The translations under genes were made by a program, and so were the position numbers. A stretch of 64,000 nucleotides of DNA from Candidatus Gemmiger faecigallinarum (GTDB taxonomy: Bacteria; Bacillota; Clostridia; Oscillospirales; Ruminococcaceae): positions 62,001 through 126,000 of the forward strand of contig DWVD01000113.1 in assembly GCA_019120395.1 (NCBI GenBank), given 5' to 3'. A model generated the notes under the pieces. That model made no database searches. It saw nothing but the letters and a program-made list of their open reading frames with translations, and had not been told where the DNA came from. This document shows, in pieces, positions 59,551-64,000 of the stretch. Numbering within the stretch: the first letter of the stretch is position 1; each line of letters opens with the position of its first letter.

Positions 59551-61071
59551 ATGGACAAGCGTTTCCGCGTCTATTTTACCTCCGACACCCACGGCCATGT
59601 GTTTCCGGTGAACTACGCGCGTAGCGGTCCGGAGGCGGCGGGGCTTTTGAACCTGTCCGACCGCATCCGCAAGGACGGCAACACATTGGTGCTGGACGGC
59701 GGCGATTCGCTGCAGGGCACGCCGCTGACCCAGTTTTATCTGGATCACCGGGCCGAATGGCCGCTGCACCCGGTGGCGGCAGCCTTCAACGCCATGGGGC
59801 TGGACTATTTCACGCTGGGCAACCACGACTTCAATTTTGGCTACGACGCGCTGCGGCAGTATCTTGACGCGATGGACGCCGTCTGCCTGTGCGCCAATGT
59901 GGAGGACCTTACCGGCGCTCTGCCGCTGCGGAAATGGACGGTGCATACGCTGGAAAACGGCCTGCGGGTCGGGCTGACCGGCGTTGTGACCGACTATGTC
60001 AACGTGTGGGAACAGCCGCAGAACCTGGACAGGCTGCGGGTCACCGACGCTTTTGCCGCCGCTCGGGACGCCCGCGAGGCCCTGCGCGGCCGGTGCGACG
60101 TCTGCGTCTGCCTGTACCACGGCGGGTTCGAGTGCGATCTGGAGACAGGGCGGCAGCTTTCGGCAAGCGGTGAGAATATTGCCTGCCGCATTGCCAGGGA
60201 ACTGGAGTTTGACCTGCTGCTGACCGGGCATCAGCATATTGCGGTGGAGGGCGTGCGGCTTGGCCGCAGCTGGGCGGTGCAGCCGCCCGCCAATGCCGGC
60301 GTCTGCCTGGAGATCGAGGGCAGCGTGTCCGGCATGGGCGCTGAATTTGCGTCCCGCTTTCTGCCGGCAGGGGAAACGCACCCCGGCCAGCCCTACGGCG
60401 CGCTGCTGCCATTGGAGCAGGCGGTGCAGCACTGGCTGGACCAGCCGGTGGGCTGCCTGACCGGCGAGATTCCGCCGGAGGAAAAGTTGGACGCCGCCCT
60501 GCACGGCAGCCGGCTGGCAGCCCTGTTCAACCGGGTGCAGCTGGAAGCCACCGGCGCGGATTTCTCCTGCACCAGCCTGGGCAACGACCCCGTCGGCCTG
60601 CCCACGCCGGTGACCATGCGCCACGTGACGGCGGCCTATCTGTTTGCCAACACGCTGGTGGTGCTGGAAGTCACAGCCGATGTGCTGCGCGCCGCTTTGG
60701 AGCGCTGCGCCGCCTACTTCACGCTGGAAAACGGTATGCCGCAGGTGTCGCAGGAATTTCTCCAGCCCAAGATCGAACATTACAACTACGATTTCTACGC
60801 CGGCCTTGCCTGTACCTTTGACCTGCGCCGCCCGGTGGGGCGGCGGGTGATCCGCCTGACCCGTGCGGACGGCAGCGCGCTGGGGCAGGGGCCTTTCCGC
60901 CTGTGCCTGAGCAACTACCGCGCCACCGGCACCGGCGGGTATGATGTGCTGGCCCAATGCCCGGTGCTGGAGCGTGGCAGCGTCGAGGTGCCTGCGCTGG
61001 TCGCCGACTATATCCGCCGTCACAGCCCGGTGCCGACCGGGGAAAAGGGCGGCCTGAAGGTGGTCTGGTGA
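59551..61071 (+). CDS. Metallophosphatase, 5'-nucleotidase/UshA-like, cytoplasmic
   Basis: 506 residues, N-terminal metallophosphoesterase domain: FTSDTHGHVFP, DGGDSLQGTP, LGNHDFNFGYD and TGHQHIAVE are the metal ligands in order. A C-terminal 5'-nucleotidase domain follows (about 290-506) with PTPVTMRHV, ending NYRATGTGGYDV. There is no signal peptide, unlike secreted UshA, so it acts in the cytoplasm on imported phosphorylated compound. It lies six bases after phnE. Confidence 0.9.
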   Translation: MDKRFRVYFTSDTHGHVFPVNYARSGPEAAGLLNLSDRIRKDGNTLVLDGGDSLQGTPLTQFYLDHRAEWPLHPVAAAFNAMGLDYFTLGNHDFNFGYDALRQYLDAMDAVCLCANVEDLTGALPLRKWTVHTLENGLRVGLTGVVTDYVNVWEQPQNLDRLRVTDAFAAARDAREALRGRCDVCVCLYHGGFECDLETGRQLSASGENIACRIARELEFDLLLTGHQHIAVEGVRLGRSWAVQPPANAGVCLEIEGSVSGMGAEFASRFLPAGETHPGQPYGALLPLEQAVQHWLDQPVGCLTGEIPPEEKLDAALHGSRLAALFNRVQLEATGADFSCTSLGNDPVGLPTPVTMRHVTAAYLFANTLVVLEVTADVLRAALERCAAYFTLENGMPQVSQEFLQPKIEHYNYDFYAGLACTFDLRRPVGRRVIRLTRADGSALGQGPFRLCLSNYRATGTGGYDVLAQCPVLERGSVEVPALVADYIRRHSPVPTGEKGGLKVVW

Positions 61072-61074
61072 GCC

Positions 61075-61103
61075 TTGACAAGAGCGGCGGGGTGTGGTTT
61101 GAT
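61075..61103 (+). promoter_or_regulatory. Possible promoter of the inositol monophosphatase gene
   Basis: TTGACA (61075-61080), 17 bases, TTTGAT (61098-61103), 50 bases before the gene. Confidence 0.45.
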
Positions 61104-61151
61104 ACTCCATACAGGAATTTTGAAAGAAACCGGACGGAAGGAGGCGGGGCG

Positions 61152-61946
61152 ATGGCAAACCCGGCAGCGCGCTATGCGCTGGCGCAGCAGCTGATCGGCC
61201 AGGCGGGGCGCGCGTTGCGCCTGGCCCGCCTGGAGGCAGGCGAGATCCTGCAAAAGACCGGCCCCCAAGACCTGGTGACGGTCTATGACCGGCGCACCGA
61301 GCAGTTTTTCCGCCAGGCGATCCAGGCGGCCTTCCCCGGCGACAGCATTGTCGGCGAGGAATATCCGCAGGCAGCGGGGGACGGCGGGGCGGTGTGGTAC
61401 ATCGACCCCATCGACGGTACCACCAACTTTGTCAACCAACACCGCAACTACGCCATCTCGGTGGGGTGCTACCAGGGCGGGCAGCCTTTGTTTGGGCTGG
61501 TGCTGGATGTGGAACGGGACGCTCTGTTTTCGGCGCAGGCCGGCGGCGGGGCGGCCTGCAACGGCAGCCCGATCCGCGTTTCGGGCCGACGGCAGCTTCC
61601 CGAGCTGCTGCTGACCACGCCGGGGGTGCCCTACACCTTCCTGCGTGGCCACGCCCAGCAGCAGGCGCTGATCCGCCTGGCCGGGCAGGTGCGGGCGGTG
61701 CGCAGCATGGGCTCCGTCGCGCTGGAGCTTTGCCAGGTGGCGGCGGGGGAGGCGGACCTGTTTGTGGCGATGCGCTCCTCGCCCTGGGACCACAACGCGG
61801 CGCGGATCATCCTGCAGGAGGCCGGCGGCGCGCTGTGCACAATGCAGGGCCAGCCGCTGCCGCAGGACGGCCCCAGCACCACGATACTGGCGGCGAATTC
61901 TCTGCAAACGATGCAAATGGCCGCGGCATTTTTACACGGCGCCTGA
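61152..61946 (+). CDS. Inositol monophosphatase-family enzyme
   Basis: 264 residues. DLVTVYDRRTEQFFR, IVGEEYPQ, IDPIDGTTNFVNQ and SSPWDHNAARIILQEAGG are the metal-binding motifs of the IMPase/CysQ/FBPase-like family. Releases phosphate from inositol- or sugar phosphates, or 3'-phosphoadenosine; which one is unclear. A terminator follows; it has its own promoter yet ends the phn-type cluster. Confidence 0.9.
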   Translation: MANPAARYALAQQLIGQAGRALRLARLEAGEILQKTGPQDLVTVYDRRTEQFFRQAIQAAFPGDSIVGEEYPQAAGDGGAVWYIDPIDGTTNFVNQHRNYAISVGCYQGGQPLFGLVLDVERDALFSAQAGGGAACNGSPIRVSGRRQLPELLLTTPGVPYTFLRGHAQQQALIRLAGQVRAVRSMGSVALELCQVAAGEADLFVAMRSSPWDHNAARIILQEAGGALCTMQGQPLPQDGPSTTILAANSLQTMQMAAAFLHGA

Positions 61947-61965
61947 CGCCGCGGCGATAGACCCT

Positions 61966-61999
61966 GGCAGCCCCTGAAAAAGGGGCTGCCTTTTGTTTT
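61966..61999 (+). terminator. Terminator after IMPase
   Basis: GGCAGCCCCT, GAAAA, AGGGGCTGCC and TTTTGTTTT. Confidence 0.9.
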
Positions 62000-62052
62000 G
62001 CCTGCGGTCCCCGCCGGGCGGAAAACACCGTCTTTTCCTGCGGCGGGAGACC

Positions 62053-62061
62053 TGCTATAAT
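62053..62061 (+). promoter_or_regulatory. Extended -10 promoter for the response regulator at 62.1 kb
   Basis: TGCTATAAT, extended -10 (62053-62061); -35 is poor. Confidence 0.55.
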
Positions 62062-62128
62062 AAAAAGCGCGCCGGCCCGGCAAGCCGCCGGCGTGCAGAA
62101 ACAGACAAGCTCCTGCGGAGGGAATGGA

Positions 62129-62757
62129 ATGAAACGAGTTTTGGTCGTGGAGGATGACCTGGCCCTGAGCGCCGGTCTCTGCTTTGAACTGGACGCGGCG
62201 GGGTATGCCTCGGTCCCGGCTTACAATTGCGCCAAGGCGCGCTTTTTGCTGGAAAACGAGAGCTTTGCGCTGGCATTGCTGGACGTCAACCTGCCGGACG
62301 GCAGCGGGTTTGACCTTTGCCGGGAACTCAAGACGTCCCACCCCGCCCTGCCGGCGATCTTCCTGACAGCCAACGACCTGGAAGCCGACGTGCTCAACGG
62401 TTTTGATATGGGCGCCGAGGATTACGTTACCAAGCCGTTCCACATGCAGATCCTGCTGCGGCGCATCGAAGTCGCGCTGCGCCGTTCCGGGCAGGCGGCG
62501 CCCGCCGCGGCGCCGACACGCTGGCCATCACCCCCAACGAGTACAAGCTGCTGCGGCTGCTTACCGAAAACGCCGGCCAGATCCTGACCCGGCAGCAGCT
62601 TCTGGACCGGCTGTGGGACAGCGCCGGTAATTTTATTGACGACCATACCCTGACCGTCACGATGAACCGCCTGCGCGCCAAGATCGAGGACGACACGCAC
62701 ACCTATATCAAGACGGTGCGGGGAATGGGATATATCTGGACGGGAGGACGCCAATGA
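62129..62757 (+). pseudogene. OmpR-family response regulator with frameshift and linker deletion
   Basis: Receiver (first frame to about 62500): LVVEDDLALSAG, phospho-Asp52 in LLDVNLPDG, and Lys102 in VTKPFH. The DNA-binding domain is in the next frame from about 62503 (GADTLAITPNEYKLLRLLTENAG to GMGYIWTGG, stop 62755-62757). Compared with the family the linker and first strands of the winged helix (about 20-25 residues) are missing. The first frame ends out of phase at 62587. The kinase ATG overlaps the stop. Either a genuinely lost regulator or an assembly/base-call error in a GC-rich stretch. Confidence 0.8.
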
Positions 62758-63776
62758 AGCACCGCAGCATGACAGTGATGCGTTCCGGGATGGCGGTCGT
62801 CTCGGCGGCGCTGTTCGCCGGGCTGGTCTGGCTTTTGTGGACGTCCATCCCGTGGGCGGCGGTGCGCTTTGGCGTCCTGGCCTTGTGCGCCGGGATCTAC
62901 GGCGTGGTGATCCTGTGGGCGTGGTACCAGCGGCGGCAGGTCAGCCTGTTTGCCGACGATCTGTGCGCGACGCTGGACGCGCTGATGTCCGGCCGGGAAC
63001 CGGAGGGCTACCGCCCCTACGAGGACAGCCTGACCGCCAAGGTCCAGGGCAAACTGATGCAGTATTTTGACATTATGAGCGAAGGCCAGCGGCAAAGCCA
63101 GCGGGACAAGCAGACCATCCAGAGCCTTGTGAGCGACATTTCCCATCAGGTCAAAACGCCCATTGCCAACATCCGGATGTTTACCGGCATCCTGCGCGCC
63201 CACCAGCTGCCGCCGGAGAAACAGGCGGAGTTTCTGGCCACCATGGACGGTCAGATCGACAAGCTGGATTTCCTGATGCAGTCGCTGATCAAAATGTCCC
63301 GCCTGGAGACCGGCACGTTCACGCTGCACGCCGAGGAAGCCCGGCTGTCCGACACCATCGCCCGCGCTATGAGCACCGTCTGGGCGGGCGCGGAGGCAAA
63401 GGATATTCGGCTTTCTGTCCAGTGCGACGGAGAGATCACCGTCCAGCACGACCCCAAATGGACGGCGGAGGCCCTTGCCAACCTGCTGGACAACGCGGTA
63501 AAATACACCCCGGAAGGCGGCAGCGTGTCGGTAACGGTGCGCCCCTGGCAGTTTTACACCCGCATCGACGTTACCGACACCGGCATCGGGATCCCGGAGG
63601 AGCACTACAACGATGTGTTCCAGCGCTTCTACCGCGCCCCGGAGGTCGCTTCCCAGGAGGGCGTCGGCCTGGGGCTGTACCTGGCCAACGGCATCATCAC
63701 CCGGCAAAGGGGATATATCAGCGTGAGATCCCGGCCGGGGCAGGGCACGACGTTTTCGGTGTACCTGCTGAGCTGA
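62754..63776 (+). CDS. Sensor histidine kinase (BceS-like layout)
   Basis: 340 residues with two helices (about 13-30 and 36-57) and almost no loop between, as in intramembrane sensors. H box [16 protein letters not shown] with His131 (family TPxAxI variant), N box [14 protein letters not shown]1 [13 protein letters not shown]2 [13 protein letters not shown]. An ABC transporter starts 50 bases downstream, the layout of peptide-antibiotic sensing systems. Confidence 0.94.
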   Translation: MKHRSMTVMRSGMAVVSAALFAGLVWLLWTSIPWAAVRFGVLALCAGIYGVVILWAWYQRRQVSLFADDLCATLDALMSGREPEGYRPYEDSLTAKVQGKLMQYFDIMSEGQRQSQRDKQTIQSLVSDISHQVKTPIANIRMFTGILRAHQLPPEKQAEFLATMDGQIDKLDFLMQSLIKMSRLETGTFTLHAEEARLSDTIARAMSTVWAGAEAKDIRLSVQCDGEITVQHDPKWTAEALANLLDNAVKYTPEGGSVSVTVRPWQFYTRIDVTDTGIGIPEEHYNDVFQRFYRAPEVASQEGVGLGLYLANGIITRQRGYISVRSRPGQGTTFSVYLLS

Positions 63777-63826
63777 CCGGGGCGGGGAGAACGCGCAGAA
63801 AAAGGAAAAGAGCAAGGGATCTATCC

Positions 63827-64000
63827 ATGAACATTGTGACCGTGCATGATCTGAAAAAGTATTTCGGCAAAGGCGAAAACCAGGTCAAGGCCCTGGACGG
63901 CGTCGACCTGGAGATCGAGAAGGGAAAATTCACCGCCATCATCGGCGCGTCCGGTTCCGGCAAAACAACGCTTTTGAATATGATCGGCGGGCTGGACACC
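63827..64000 (+). CDS. ABC transporter ATP-binding protein, MacB/BceA type (cut by window end)
   Basis: 58 residues in view: [20 protein letters not shown], then [26 protein letters not shown] with the Walker A. The rest is beyond the window. AGCAAGGGATC precedes the ATG. Likely paired with a FtsX-type permease. Confidence 0.88.
   Translation, partial: MNIVTVHDLKKYFGKGENQVKALDGVDLEIEKGKFTAIIGASGSGKTTLLNMIGGLDT

Noticed and set aside
58684..61158. 824-codon minus-strand frame
   Set aside because: Antisense to phnE and the metallophosphatase whose metal motifs are intact on the plus strand.

Overview
The window is GC-rich chromosomal DNA from a low-redundancy, endospore-lineage Firmicute, most likely an Oscillospiraceae/Ruminococcaceae-type gut Clostridium. 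Evidence: spoIVA, a SPOCS/LysM SipL homologue, bofA, a DUF2508 gene and a tiny spoVM; the rlmN-PP2C-prkC-rsgA-thiN-spoVM order known from Bacillus and Clostridia; Gram-positive ribosome binding sites (AAAGGAGG) and lipoboxes. Genus is not determined. I see no prophage, insertion sequence, CRISPR array or plasmid signature; this is mostly core chromosome.

Layout. 1-1.8 kb: end of a two-component system. 1.9-6.3 kb (minus): two polytopic membrane proteins (DUF6056-like and GT-C-like) and a PflX-type radical SAM protein. 6.4-10.2 kb: nucleoside salvage (deoD, cdd) followed by two BMP-family nucleoside-binding-type lipoproteins. 10.4-14.4 kb (minus): coaX, a Zn-ribbon gene, and a GntR(YtrA)-ABC-permease-permease operon with a perfect palindromic operator. 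14.4-18.1 kb: response regulator, ABC ATPase, permease and histidine kinase module. 18.2-19.5 kb: a small HMA-like membrane protein with a strong promoter and a 13-bp palindrome, tRNA-Ala(GGC), and a structured leader. 19.5-32.7 kb: a long housekeeping run (yicC, remA, gmk, priA, def, fmt, rsmB, rlmN, PP2C, prkC, rsgA, thiN, spoVM). 33.2-39.7 kb: radical SAM gene, a metK damaged by deletion plus frameshift, DegV, a DUF2974-like lipase-fold protein and two tiny one-helix proteins. 39.8-43.5 kb: a spore-coat/sigma-K checkpoint cluster (sipL, spoIVA, DUF2508, bofA) behind a sigma-E-like promoter, convergent with RNase P RNA. 44.2-49 kb: rluD-type gene and two tandem paralogous LysM-G5-M23 proteins, the first with a lost zinc ligand. 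49.3-54.6 kb: murA, a YycJ/WalJ-type hydrolase, rlmH, a GH3 lipoprotein and a glycosyltransferase. 54.7-62 kb: LacI regulator, phnD-phnC-phnE-phnE transporter, a cytoplasmic 5'-nucleotidase-type phosphatase and an inositol monophosphatase-type enzyme. 62.1-64 kb: a frameshifted response regulator, its kinase and the start of an ABC transporter.

How the parts work together. Many genes overlap by 1-8 bases (ATGA, TGATG), so translational coupling is the rule inside operons. Three two-component systems are present; two lie beside ABC transporters, the usual layout for envelope-stress or peptide-sensing modules. The 54.7-62 kb locus looks like uptake of a phosphorylated compound followed by dephosphorylation, not C-P lyase catabolism. 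Two genes (metK and the 62.1 kb regulator) carry the same kind of lesion, a short internal deletion that also shifts frame; real decay and assembly error cannot be separated from this sequence alone.
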